A stretch of 64,000 nt of DNA from Phyllobacterium myrsinacearum (GTDB taxonomy: Bacteria > Pseudomonadota > Alphaproteobacteria > Rhizobiales > Rhizobiaceae). Of this stretch, positions 49,971-59,323 are shown one piece after another. The notes beneath the pieces are model-generated. The model worked only from the letters and a program-made list of their open reading frames with translations. It did not search any database and was not told the DNA's origin. Every line of letters starts with the position of its first letter. Positions within the stretch are counted from its first letter, which is position 1. The stretch spans positions 347,991 to 411,990 of the forward strand of contig NZ_PVBT01000005.1 in assembly GCF_002980555.1 (NCBI RefSeq), given 5' to 3'. A program made the position numbers and the translations under genes.

Positions 49971-52120
49971 CAGCGCTTTTCCTCCACCGGTCCCGCATGC
50001 CCTCGCGCTGCGCGCTGCTGTTGTTCCCTCAACGCCCATTGCAGCGCATCTTCCGAAATGATGTTCTGTGTCACGAGGTAGCTGCCCACCAATCCATCCC
50101 GTTCCGGCGAATATTTCATCATCGCCTGTTCAAAAGCCGGCCGCGAAACATCCCCACGTTCAACCAGCAAATCGCCAAGGAGCGGAACATTGGCATCGAA
50201 ATGCCGGGCCCCCGACGCTCCGCCCCTGCTCTTCTCGGTGAGAAGACGCAAACCAGCCGTCACATCCCTGTCGCGCACGATGAACTGCTGCGGCACGTAA
50301 CCCAAGGCCGCGCGGACCTGCTCCTGCGCAATGTCCTGCAACGGGGACGCCATTGCGAGGCGAATCGTGCCTTCATCACCGTCCGGCAATGCGAGAATGC
50401 GCCAACGGATGCTCAATTCAAGCGGAAGCTGGTGCTTTGCCGCAAGAATTTCTTCTTCACTGATCGAGGTCAGGTCCAGTCCGGCGTGAAAGGCAATCGC
50501 CTCGGCCAGAATATCTTCGGTAAGCCATCCCTCCTCGACCAGAATGCGGCCGAAGGGAGCATGCCGCTCGCTTTGCTTGTCGAGCGCCGCCTGAAGATGT
50601 TTTTCATCGATCGCCTGCCAGGACACCAACAGTTCACCCAGCTTGCGGCGTTCCGAAACCAGACCGTCGCTCGAGGGAAAGTCATGCATCGTCTTGTCCC
50701 AGACGAGACGTGTGCCCATGATAAGGTGCGACAGATACTGTTTCCACGCGCGCGACATCGCCATGAAGTTCACGAAATTGCCGACAACCATGCGCGGGAT
50801 CGACAGGAGCCCATGTTCCCAGCCAAAGGTGCGGGCGGTGAAATAGAACCGCTGTATGATGCGCAAGGTCAGCGCAATGGCATTCAGGCCCAGGAGAATG
50901 CCAATCCAGCTATTGGTGGCCATCAGCGGCGGATAGCTCTCCGCCAAAAAACCCGTCATGTAGGCGAATTGGAACAAAAGATATTGTGCGACAAGTACAT
51001 AGGCGAAAATTGCCACGAATGCGGTCACAGCTCCCTTGCGGTCGCGCAGGAGAAAATAGCGGTCGGCAAGCGAGCCGTGCCAGCCGAAATAGGCCCACCC
51101 CTGAAAGCAGATACCCAGCGACCAGCGCGCTTTCTGGCGATAGGATGTGCGGAACGTATTGGGGAAATACTCGCGCACGCATAACGGCATCCGCACGACA
51201 CTTTCCCTCGCCTTGCCATAGCCGAACCAGGTCGCGCTCTTGACGCGATACTCGACCGGGAATCGTGCCAGAATGGAATGCATACCATGCGCGGCCAGCC
51301 GCACGCCGATATCGTAGTCTTCCGTCAGCGTTTGTGTATTGAAGGGCTGATTGTCCGTCTCGGCGGACAGTGTGAGAAGCGCGCGCCGGGAAAAACATGT
51401 GCCGACACCAGCCGACGGCACCGTCTTGGCCAGACTTTCCCGCACCACGAGATCCTTGCCGTGCCACTCGGCGAATTCGTCCATATAGACACCTGCGACA
51501 AGTTCGTACCAGTTCCGCTCCAGCGATGCGACGGGTATCTGGATCAGGTCCTTGCGGGGCAGGAGGTAGTTGAAGAACTGCAATTCCAGCGGATGCAGCA
51601 CATCTTCACTGTCATGCAGCACCACACCGGCATAGCTGATGTGCTGTTTCGCCTCCTGGGCGAAAATCGCCTGCACCACCCAGTTCAGGCAGTCGGCCTT
51701 GCAGGTCGGTCCGTTATGGGGCACCTCCACGCGCACGAGATGCTTGTACCGGCGGCGCATGCGCTCGACTTCGGTGATGGTGGCAGAGTCATTGCAATAG
51801 GTCCCGACAAAAATGGTGTAGGCCCTGTAGTCGAGCACTTTCACCATGTTCTCCAGCATGGAGGCGATCACGTCATATTCCAGCCAGGCCGGTATCATGA
51901 TCGCGATGTGCTGCTCCGGCTTGAGACGCAGCTGTTCGGGCAGCAATGGCTTGTAGTGCCGTTTCGCCGACAGGCCCCGCCGGATTTCGCGGAACCAGTA
52001 CCATCCGTCGATGAAGAGGTCATCGATGCTGGAAAGAAGAATAATGACGGCAAATACAATTACGGAATATTCCAGCCACCGGTAATAGTCTGCCATCAGA
52101 TAGGGCCAGTAGAGCGACAT
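49970..52120 (-). CDS. nfrB: NfrB-like glycosyltransferase with C-terminal MshEN-type domain
   Basis: The 716-residue inner-membrane protein starts with a transmembrane segment near residues 15-35. A GT2 domain follows: 'VVLHDSEDVLHPLE' (acidic nucleotide-sugar site), 'TLTEDYDIGVRLAAHG' and the processive motif QKARW in 'QKARWSLGICFQG'. More membrane helices span ~340-450. From ~490 an MshEN-like module begins ('RKLGELL', then 'LQAALDKQ', then 'FGRILVEEGW'), with a second partial copy near 647 ('LLGDLLVERGDVS'). MshEN modules bind c-di-GMP, and E. coli NfrB is c-di-GMP dependent. It should polymerise the glycan from the WecB product. Confidence 0.9.
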   Translation of the reverse strand: MSLYWPYLMADYYRWLEYSVIVFAVIILLSSIDDLFIDGWYWFREIRRGLSAKRHYKPLLPEQLRLKPEQHIAIMIPAWLEYDVIASMLENMVKVLDYRAYTIFVGTYCNDSATITEVERMRRRYKHLVRVEVPHNGPTCKADCLNWVVQAIFAQEAKQHISYAGVVLHDSEDVLHPLELQFFNYLLPRKDLIQIPVASLERNWYELVAGVYMDEFAEWHGKDLVVRESLAKTVPSAGVGTCFSRRALLTLSAETDNQPFNTQTLTEDYDIGVRLAAHGMHSILARFPVEYRVKSATWFGYGKARESVVRMPLCVREYFPNTFRTSYRQKARWSLGICFQGWAYFGWHGSLADRYFLLRDRKGAVTAFVAIFAYVLVAQYLLFQFAYMTGFLAESYPPLMATNSWIGILLGLNAIALTLRIIQRFYFTARTFGWEHGLLSIPRMVVGNFVNFMAMSRAWKQYLSHLIMGTRLVWDKTMHDFPSSDGLVSERRKLGELLVSWQAIDEKHLQAALDKQSERHAPFGRILVEEGWLTEDILAEAIAFHAGLDLTSISEEEILAAKHQLPLELSIRWRILALPDGDEGTIRLAMASPLQDIAQEQVRAALGYVPQQFIVRDRDVTAGLRLLTEKSRGGASGARHFDANVPLLGDLLVERGDVSRPAFEQAMMKYSPERDGLVGSYLVTQNIISEDALQWALREQQQRAARGHAGPVEEKR

Positions 52121-52134
52121 TCGGCGGGTGTGCC

Positions 52135-54360
52135 TTATGCCTGATCGCTACCCGCGCGCTTCCTTGCACGCTGTGCAAGAAGGAGCAGGAGGAGGAACGC
52201 CGCAATAATGATGACGGTAATCAGCCAGGAAAGATTGTGTGCCCAGAAATCGGGATCAAGGAGCTTGCTCCAGGTGAAGGGCTCATTGCTTGCCCCCTGA
52301 CTGCCATCTTCGTTCAAATAGAGCGGAACACCGCTGCTGCTGGTCGAAGCCAGGATTCCCTCCTGCCCCAGAACGGCGATATCCCCGCGGGCAAAGCGAA
52401 ACGGGGCGTCGAATTGCGGCCCCTGGCCGATGGTCCGGTAGCTGATACCGGGCTGTTTCATGTCCGTGACGGCCTGCAACACCGCGATGCGGTCAAGACC
52501 CGATACGTCGTAGAAAATATTGCCCTTCTTGTCCGCGATGGAGACCCGGTCTCCGGCCACCTTCACCGCCTCGGCAGCGCCGGCCACGGCGACGTCGAAG
52601 GCGAGAAACGGCTTTTGCGGCGTCAGGGATGCATTGGTGGCGCTGGCGCTGAAATCGGCACGCGCCGGCGATACTCCAGCCGCATCAGCCACATGGATTA
52701 CAGCCGGCAGGGTTCTTGTCGCTATTGCCTGCCAGGCCTGCGGAACCATGACGACGGAATCGCCCGAGAGCTGGCTGACCATTCCGGAGAAGTCCTGGGC
52801 TGCCGGGGCGGATTTGAGCCATATCCGGCTGCCGGGCAGGACAGCGGCCGGAAAAGCCTGCGGCACTTCGCGGCAATTGTCGCTTGCCGGCTGGCGCTGG
52901 AACTGCACCCGCACGGTGTTGCGGGGCAAGAGGGTGTAGGATGGCACGGCCACGGAAATGCGTTCGGGTTTACCGTCGGCGGCGAGGCGCTTGGCGCCGA
53001 GGAGATAGTCATTGATGAATACGGAAGCCACCGGCGACGTGGCCGTTGCACCGGGTGCGGCGGCCACTTCGATATCCATGGTCGATGGTACCTTGCCGGC
53101 AAAAAGCCCTGCCCCCATGTCGAACGTCGTCGTCCAGTCACCGCGGGCGACAACATCGAGATTGCCCGCCGCCTGATCGATCGCACCGAGCGCGACACTG
53201 TCCGCGCCAATTTCGGGCTTGCCGACCGTATTGAGAACCAGGCGGCTTGCAAGAGCGGTGCGCCTCCACAGGGAATCGAAGAGGTTCGAAGCGGCGGCAG
53301 CGGCATCGGGGGCGACCGCAATGACCGGGCGGCCCGCCATTGTACGGATCTCTACAGCCTTGGGCCCGGCCGGTTGCAGCAGCGTATCATTGCGGGTCGA
53401 AAGCGCATCGAGCACTCCCGCGGCCGCGGGATCAGCCTTGGCCAATTCACCGGCCACCGCGTCAAGCGCCGCCTTGAGCCCGGCGGCCAGCGCCGGATCG
53501 GCCACGGCAATATGGGCCCGCACTTGCGGTGCATTGAGAAGCAAAAGCGCTCCGACTTCCGCGTCGCTTGAAAGGGTGATTTTTCCGCCTTTGGCGAGCG
53601 CCGCAAACGCCGGAACGGCGGCAAGCGGCGCCGGAATGTCCAATCCCGTTACATCGACTTCACTGCCCGGCTTCGGCAGGGCCACGATTTCAACGGCCTT
53701 ACCCGCCCGTTCCAACGCCACGCCCAGACGCCAGGCAGCATCATAGCTGGCGTTTTCAAGCGTATCGGCGGCGATCAGCAGCAGCACCTTGCGCGGCAAG
53801 GCCGACCAGGCTCCGGCAATATCCTTCACGCCGGAAGGGTCGTAGCCATAGTCGAAATAGGAATCCGGCGATATCTGCAGCACATTGCCGATGGATCGTT
53901 CATCATCGCACAGGAAGCGTCCGGTGACGGACGACCATGCCAGTCCAAGCCGTACAAAGCCGGACGGACGCGGTGCGCCATCCACGCCGATGCGGATATT
54001 GGCATCGCCCGCGTCATCGGCCGGCGATCGCGCGGCAACAACATTGCCGTCGAGCGCCAGCGTATAGGTTGTTCGTCCGCCATCCGCACGCAGATAATGG
54101 CCGTTGATCACGAGACTTGGTTCGGCAAGGCTCACATTGGCAGGAACGGGAAGGTAGATTTCGCGCCGAGCATCGGTGGAACCGAGCACGACAGGCTGGG
54201 TCAGACCAAGATCTTTCAGGCTGATTCTTTCGCGGATCGTTGCGGCTCCGGCGAGCGACTTGACGGCATCGCCAATCTCGCCGGCATTGGCGCAACTGGC
54301 CGCAGCGCAGATAAGTGGTGACGACAGAATGATGCGGCGAAGACGAACCAAACAAACCAT
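52135..54360 (-). CDS. BcsB-like periplasmic polysaccharide-synthesis protein
   Basis: The 741-residue protein has a signal peptide (first ~26 residues, cut near 'CANA') and a C-terminal membrane anchor ('LSWLITVIIIAAFLLLLLLA') followed by basic residues. The body fits the BcsB family of carbohydrate-binding jelly-roll domains ('RISLKDLGLTQPVVLGSTDA', 'FVRLGLAWSSVTGRFLCDDE'). BcsB normally guides cellulose from the synthase. Here no BcsA is present; the partner should be the NfrB-type enzyme 15 bp downstream. E. coli nfrAB has no BcsB gene beside it, as far as I recall, so this is a variant layout. Confidence 0.85.
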   Translation of the reverse strand: MVCLVRLRRIILSSPLICAAASCANAGEIGDAVKSLAGAATIRERISLKDLGLTQPVVLGSTDARREIYLPVPANVSLAEPSLVINGHYLRADGGRTTYTLALDGNVVAARSPADDAGDANIRIGVDGAPRPSGFVRLGLAWSSVTGRFLCDDERSIGNVLQISPDSYFDYGYDPSGVKDIAGAWSALPRKVLLLIAADTLENASYDAAWRLGVALERAGKAVEIVALPKPGSEVDVTGLDIPAPLAAVPAFAALAKGGKITLSSDAEVGALLLLNAPQVRAHIAVADPALAAGLKAALDAVAGELAKADPAAAGVLDALSTRNDTLLQPAGPKAVEIRTMAGRPVIAVAPDAAAAASNLFDSLWRRTALASRLVLNTVGKPEIGADSVALGAIDQAAGNLDVVARGDWTTTFDMGAGLFAGKVPSTMDIEVAAAPGATATSPVASVFINDYLLGAKRLAADGKPERISVAVPSYTLLPRNTVRVQFQRQPASDNCREVPQAFPAAVLPGSRIWLKSAPAAQDFSGMVSQLSGDSVVMVPQAWQAIATRTLPAVIHVADAAGVSPARADFSASATNASLTPQKPFLAFDVAVAGAAEAVKVAGDRVSIADKKGNIFYDVSGLDRIAVLQAVTDMKQPGISYRTIGQGPQFDAPFRFARGDIAVLGQEGILASTSSSGVPLYLNEDGSQGASNEPFTWSKLLDPDFWAHNLSWLITVIIIAAFLLLLLLAQRARKRAGSDQA

Positions 54361-54399
54361 GATGAACCTGCTTAATTTGAACGTGCCAAACCGAATTCG

Positions 54400-55533
54400 T
54401 CATGCAGCGAATGGAACAACCGCCTTGCCTGCCAAGGCCGCGGCGATCCGCTTCGATGCCATGCCGTCGCCATAGGGATTGAGAATATGGGTAAAGCCGG
54501 AATAGTAGCCGGTATCATCCAGAAGGCGTTCCACCTCTCCCTTGATACGCACGACATCCGTGCCCACAAGCCGGACGCCCCCAGCCGCCACAGCTTCCGG
54601 CCTTTCCGTGACGTCGCGCATGACCAGAACCGGCTTGCCCAATGAGGGAGCTTCTTCCTGCACGCCGCCGGAATCCGTCAGAACGATGTCGGCCTTGTTC
54701 ATGAGATAGATGAATGACAAATATTCCTGCGGCTCGATCAAATGAATATTGTGCTGGCCGGATAGAAGCTCATGAACGGGGCCGCTTACGTTGGGATTGA
54801 GGTGAACCGGATAAACGATCTGCAGATCGCTGCGGCGCGCAAGTTCCGCCAGCGCCTTGCAGATGTTCAAAAAACCATCGCCAAAGCTCTCGCGGCGATG
54901 GCCGGTGACGAGAAGTATGCGGCGCGGGCCGTCCAGGAAGGAAAACTCCGCATCGAGCCGTGTTCTGATTTTCAGATCGCTCCGGATACGGCCTGCCGTT
55001 TCCACCAATGCGTCGATGACCGTGTTACCGGTGACCAGGATTTCGCCGCTCAACCGTTCCGCCTCCAAATTGTCGGCGCTTGTCGCCGTCGGAGCGAAGA
55101 GCTTTGCGGCGGCCACATCGATAACGCGGCGGTTGAACTCTTCCGGCCACGGCTTGGCAAGATCATAAGTGCGCAACCCCGCTTCCACATGGCCGATCTT
55201 GATATTGCGGTGAAAGGCGGCAAGGCTCGCGGCCATTGCCGTGGTGGTATCGCCATGCACGAGAACGTAGTCAGGCTGTACCTGTTCGAAAATGGCATCA
55301 AGTCCGGAGATGACTTTGCCGGCGAGACCATTCAACGTCTGATTGGGTGACATGACGGAAAGATCATAGTCCGGTGTGATGTCAAAGAGGCTGAGAACCT
55401 GATCCAGCATCGTGCGGTGCTGACCGGTAACACAGGTTATGGAGTCAATATCTTCTTCAGCGGCAAGAGTTTTGACAACCGGTGCCATCTTGATCGCCTC
55501 GGGTCGGGTTCCGAACACCGATAAGACTCTCAT
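54400..55533 (-). CDS. wecB: UDP-N-acetylglucosamine 2-epimerase
   Basis: A 377-residue cytoplasmic enzyme that interconverts UDP-GlcNAc and UDP-ManNAc. The N-terminus 'VLSVFGTRPEAIKMAPVV' is diagnostic. 'HGDTTTAMAASLAAFH' near 95, 'HVEAGLRTYDLAKPWPEEFN' near 117 and 'LTDSGGVQEEAPSLGKPVLV' near 290 complete the family pattern. It is the first gene of the leftward run, 39 bp before the BcsB-like gene. In the N4-receptor pathway WecB supplies UDP-ManNAc, so a ManNAc-containing glycan is a fair inference. Confidence 0.94.
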   Translation of the reverse strand: MRVLSVFGTRPEAIKMAPVVKTLAAEEDIDSITCVTGQHRTMLDQVLSLFDITPDYDLSVMSPNQTLNGLAGKVISGLDAIFEQVQPDYVLVHGDTTTAMAASLAAFHRNIKIGHVEAGLRTYDLAKPWPEEFNRRVIDVAAAKLFAPTATSADNLEAERLSGEILVTGNTVIDALVETAGRIRSDLKIRTRLDAEFSFLDGPRRILLVTGHRRESFGDGFLNICKALAELARRSDLQIVYPVHLNPNVSGPVHELLSGQHNIHLIEPQEYLSFIYLMNKADIVLTDSGGVQEEAPSLGKPVLVMRDVTERPEAVAAGGVRLVGTDVVRIKGEVERLLDDTGYYSGFTHILNPYGDGMASKRIAAALAGKAVVPFAA

Positions 55534-55695
55534 GGATCAATCAACCTTTGTGTAGATTCGCTTGGTCCGTCCTTAGACATACCTTAATCTGATCAATCTA
55601 CCAAGAGGCAGTGCATATGGAGGCCTGCCGGCGGCGAACGGCGTATCATGCACATTGCTGGCTGAAAGCACTCATCCGATCCAGCGCGGCCGGCA

Positions 55696-56556
55696 TCACT
55701 TGAGTTTGAAACCGAGAGATTTGACCACTTCCCTGAGCTTGTGCCGGTTCTTCAAGGCTTCCTTTGTGGCAATGCGCCGGCTCATTTGCTCGGTCCAGTC
55801 GATCTCCGGCATGCGCTGCTTTCGTTGAAAGCCACGCAGCACATCATTGTAGCCGCTGAAATCCGGCCCGTCGTCACCGGAGCCATATTGCTCACTGTGC
55901 AGAACAGCAGCCTGCGGCAGGCGGGGTTTGACGCCGGTCACATCGCTCGGATCCGGATAGCCCACCGTAAGTCCGAAAACCGGAAACACTTCGTCGGGCA
56001 GCGCCAGTTCCCGTGCCACGAAGCCCGGATCGTTCCGTATGGCGCCGATATAGCAGGTTCCAAGCCCCAGCGACTCCAGGACGGTGACGGCGTTCTGCGC
56101 GGCAAGAGCCGCATCGATGACACCAAGGAGAAAGCTCTCCAGATAGTCGAGGCCGTGCGATGTGGATTGTTGGCCACCGGCAATTCCGCGCAACCGCGAC
56201 AGGTCCGCCAGCCAGATGAGCAGCAGCGGTGCCTGCTCGATCTGTCGCTGACTGCCGGCGATCGCATTGATCCTGGCTTTGCGCTGTTCGTCGGCCACGG
56301 CAACAACACTCCAGGCCTGGAGATTTGAGGAGCTGGGCGCCGATTGCGCGGCGGCTATCGCAAGCTCCAATGTCGCTGCTTCCACGGGCACAGGCAGGTA
56401 GGAACGCACGCTGCGGTGTGACAGGATCGTATCGATCGTATCCGTCCATGGGGTACCGGCAAGCTGAGGCTGTTCCGCGCCGTACCGGCGCTGAAGCAGC
56501 GAGCCAAGTGCGGCGTCATCGTGTGGTTCGCTGCGATGAAGGGCCTGTCGAGACAT
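55696..56556 (-). CDS. Nitroreductase-family flavoprotein
   Basis: The 286-residue protein (ATG at 56556 with AGGAT; a TTG at 56580 is in frame) has FMN-binding features 'ILSHRSVRSYLPVPVE' and 'IAAAQSAPSSSNLQAWSVV' near residues 45-75, and 'VTVLESLGLGTCYIGAIRN' near 155. It fits NfsA/FRP-like NAD(P)H-dependent reductases. It is the last gene of the leftward sulfonate-type operon, directly after the permease, so it may supply reduced FMN to the monooxygenase, in place of an SsuE-type reductase. Confidence 0.9.
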   Translation of the reverse strand: MSRQALHRSEPHDDAALGSLLQRRYGAEQPQLAGTPWTDTIDTILSHRSVRSYLPVPVEAATLELAIAAAQSAPSSSNLQAWSVVAVADEQRKARINAIAGSQRQIEQAPLLLIWLADLSRLRGIAGGQQSTSHGLDYLESFLLGVIDAALAAQNAVTVLESLGLGTCYIGAIRNDPGFVARELALPDEVFPVFGLTVGYPDPSDVTGVKPRLPQAAVLHSEQYGSGDDGPDFSGYNDVLRGFQRKQRMPEIDWTEQMSRRIATKEALKNRHKLREVVKSLGFKLK

Positions 56557-56583
56557 GGGACTATCCTGTTGTAGAGCCAAAAT

Positions 56584-57372
56584 TCAATGCGCCGTGACGC
56601 GCCAGCGCAGGAGATAGGCTTCACCGGCAGCAGCAAGCCGGTTGAGGAGAAAGCCGACAAGGCCGAGGATGATGACGCCAACCATGACCAGAGCCATATC
56701 AAACCGCTCGCGTCCAGCAATAATCAATCCGCCGATGCCGGGGCCAACGGCAAGAAAATACTCGGCACCAACGGTTGCCAGCCAGGAATAGATCAGGCCG
56801 AGATGAACGCCAGTGGCGATCGACGGCATGGCGGCGGGCAGGAAGATGCGGGTGACACGCTGCACCGGCGTAAATTTCAACGCACGGCCAACCTCGATCA
56901 GATCGCCCGGCACATTGCGCATTCCCTCATAGGTATTCAGAACAACCGGAATGAAGGCGGCAATGGCAACAAATACAATCTTGGCTTGTTCGCCGAACCC
57001 GAACCAGATGGAAATCAGCGGTATCCAGGCCAGAAGGGATATTTGCTTGAACCCGTTGAACGAGGGGGTGGCAAGCGCATCGGCCCATCGCGACAACGCC
57101 AAAAGGGTGGCGAACACAACCCCGATGGCCGAACCGATGACGAACCCGGCGATGTTGCGAAACAGGCTGGCGGCAAGCTCACCGAACAGGTTGTTATCGA
57201 CAAGTTCCCGCTTTGCCGTGAGGAAAACATCTTCCAGAGAGGGAAGAAAACGCGCATCGACCAAACCGCTGCGGCTTGCCGCCTCCCAGAAGATCAGCAG
57301 CAGCACAGGCAAGGTCAATCCGCGCCTGATCTTCACGGCATTCTGCGTGCGCAAGGCAGCCAGCACGCTCAT
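56584..57372 (-). CDS. Sulfonate/nitrate-type ABC transporter permease (SsuC type)
   Basis: A 262-residue inner-membrane permease with about six helices and the EAA-type loop 'LIEVGRALKFTPVQRVTRIF' near 155. It starts inside the stop of the second SsuC-type gene (4-bp overlap). The two permeases may form a heterodimer. Confidence 0.93.
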   Translation of the reverse strand: MSVLAALRTQNAVKIRRGLTLPVLLLIFWEAASRSGLVDARFLPSLEDVFLTAKRELVDNNLFGELAASLFRNIAGFVIGSAIGVVFATLLALSRWADALATPSFNGFKQISLLAWIPLISIWFGFGEQAKIVFVAIAAFIPVVLNTYEGMRNVPGDLIEVGRALKFTPVQRVTRIFLPAAMPSIATGVHLGLIYSWLATVGAEYFLAVGPGIGGLIIAGRERFDMALVMVGVIILGLVGFLLNRLAAAGEAYLLRWRVTAH

Positions 57373-58214
57373 GCCTCGCCTCTCTTCCAGCGCTGCAGAT
57401 AGCTTTCGGCGAGATCAAATCCCTTGTCCATCACAAAGCCGACGATACCGATGACAATCATCGCCACGATCACCACATCGAGCCAGAACATCTGGCGTCC
57501 CCACACCAAAAGGTAGCCAAGCCCTTCCGACGATGCGAGCAGTTCCACGCCGACAAGCGCGGTCCACGAATGCGTCAGACCATAGCGCACGCCGGTAAAG
57601 ATCGAGTGCGCAGCACCCGGCAGAACGATCAGGCGCAACGTCTGCAGGCGGCTGAACCGCAAGGCACGGCCGACTTCGACATAGTTTGCGGGAACCGAAC
57701 GAATGCCGGCCGCGGTATTCAGTGTCATCGGCACCAACGCACCCTTGGCAATGACGATGATCTTCAAGGCCTCGCCGATACCGAAAATCAGCATCAACAG
57801 CGGAATCCAGCCCAGGGTCGGGATCTGCGCAAAAGCCAGAAAGAGCGGCCGCACATAGTCATCGACGGTACGGGACAGCCCCATGGCCATGCCCAGGGAT
57901 AATCCGGCCATCGCCCCGAACAGAAATCCGTAGACGACACGCCGCAGACTCATGCCCGCATGGTAGGCAATTTCGCCGGAGACAATCATTTCCACGGCGG
58001 TGGTATAGACATAGGCGGGCGATGGCAGGATCTGCTCGGGCAGCCAGCCGCGGCTTGACGCCAGCCACCAGTACAAAACCAGCATCACCGGCAGGATCAG
58101 GCCGATGGCGGCACGCCGCGCGCCGCGCCGGTTTGCCAACCCTTTCCATCCAACCGTCTTGTTGCTGCCGACAGCGCCAGTTGCGCTGCTGGCCATATTG
58201 GTAAAGCTGCTCAT
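57369..58214 (-). CDS. Sulfonate/nitrate-type ABC transporter permease (SsuC type)
   Basis: A permease of 281 residues (ATG at 58214 with GGGTGG upstream; a GTG at 58229 is also possible). A basic N-terminal stretch precedes the first helix near 35-55. The EAA-type loop is 'YVEVGRALRFSRLQTLRLIV' near 175. It lies 31 bp after the binding-protein stop and pairs with the downstream permease. Confidence 0.92.
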   Translation of the reverse strand: MSSFTNMASSATGAVGSNKTVGWKGLANRRGARRAAIGLILPVMLVLYWWLASSRGWLPEQILPSPAYVYTTAVEMIVSGEIAYHAGMSLRRVVYGFLFGAMAGLSLGMAMGLSRTVDDYVRPLFLAFAQIPTLGWIPLLMLIFGIGEALKIIVIAKGALVPMTLNTAAGIRSVPANYVEVGRALRFSRLQTLRLIVLPGAAHSIFTGVRYGLTHSWTALVGVELLASSEGLGYLLVWGRQMFWLDVVIVAMIVIGIVGFVMDKGFDLAESYLQRWKRGEA

Positions 58215-58245
58215 GCTACGGTCTGCCACCCAATGCTATGCCTGT

Positions 58246-59319
58246 TCAGGAACCGGCTGGCTTGCCGTCGGCACCATAGGCCTGCCAGAAATTCTGCAGC
58301 CCGAGTTTTTCAAGCGAGGCTTTCAGATATTTCGGCTCGAACCATCCATCCGTGCTCACCTCGCGGCGGATCAGCCCGAACGCCTTCGCCTTGACGCCCT
58401 GCTCCTGATATTGCGAGACGAGGAGACCGTCGATCAGCGGCGAATTGCGATAAGCGAGCGTATCGTTGCTGAAATAGTCTTCGAGAATGGGAACCGGTGT
58501 CCCCGATTTGTGCCAGAGCTCGAACAGCGCGGCACGGTTCGGCTCGTCGGATGACCATTGCGCTGCCTTGACGAACGCATCGACAACGCGCTGCGTGATC
58601 TCCGGGTGCTTTTCAATGAAATCCTGCCGCGCAATGATACCGGCATTGCGCCCATAGCGCGGATCCTGCCCCTTGGTCGTATAGATGACCTTGGCATTGC
58701 CCTTGGCCGCAAGATTGATCAGCTGCGTATCGCCGAACGCGGCGTCGATATCCTGACTGGTCAGCGCAGCGACTGTACCGGCGCTGTCGAGATTGATGAC
58801 CTGGATATCCTTTTCCGACAGGCCATTGGCCTCCAGTATCTTGATCGCCGAGAGATGGCCGTTGGTGCCGCGCTGATAGGCAACTTTCTTGCCTTTCAAA
58901 TCCGCAACCGACTTGATATCCGCGTCCTTGGCCACGGCGAGGTAAAGCGGCTTGCGCGCCCCGCTGGCCAGGAGAAATCTGGTCTTCAGACCGTTCGCCC
59001 GGCCGATCAGCGCCGGAAGATCGCCCTGATAGGCGAAGTCAAGCTGATCATTGCTGAACCCCTCATTGACGGCGGGTCCGGCCCCCTTGAAGAAGAACCA
59101 TTCGATCTTGATGTTGGGATCGTTGGCGAATTCCTTTTCAAGATATTCGCCAGCCCGCGCCGTTGCAGCCGATGTGCCCTCGGCGAAGGGCCGGTTGTCG
59201 ACGCCGATGGCCGCGTAGCCGACATGGATCGTCAAAGGCTCGGCCGCACGTGCGGGCGCCGCCAGAAGGGAAACGGTGAAGACGGCAAGAGCCGTCCGCC
59301 GCAAAATCGTTGAGAACAT
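58246..59319 (-). CDS. Sulfonate-type ABC transporter substrate-binding protein (SsuA type)
   Basis: The start is the ATG at 59319; further upstream the frame runs into the ATPase gene. The periplasmic protein (357 aa) has a Sec signal cut after 'APARA'. Landmarks are 'LTIHVGYAAIGVDNRPFAEG', 'VADLKGKKVAYQRGTNGHL' (an SsuA-like segment) and 'DIDAAFGDTQLINLAAKGNA'. It sits between the ATPase and the permeases in one leftward operon. The ligand is probably an organosulfur or related anion, inferred from the monooxygenase gene. Confidence 0.92.
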   Translation of the reverse strand: MFSTILRRTALAVFTVSLLAAPARAAEPLTIHVGYAAIGVDNRPFAEGTSAATARAGEYLEKEFANDPNIKIEWFFFKGAGPAVNEGFSNDQLDFAYQGDLPALIGRANGLKTRFLLASGARKPLYLAVAKDADIKSVADLKGKKVAYQRGTNGHLSAIKILEANGLSEKDIQVINLDSAGTVAALTSQDIDAAFGDTQLINLAAKGNAKVIYTTKGQDPRYGRNAGIIARQDFIEKHPEITQRVVDAFVKAAQWSSDEPNRAALFELWHKSGTPVPILEDYFSNDTLAYRNSPLIDGLLVSQYQEQGVKAKAFGLIRREVSTDGWFEPKYLKASLEKLGLQNFWQAYGADGKPAGS

Positions 59320-59323
59320 CAAT

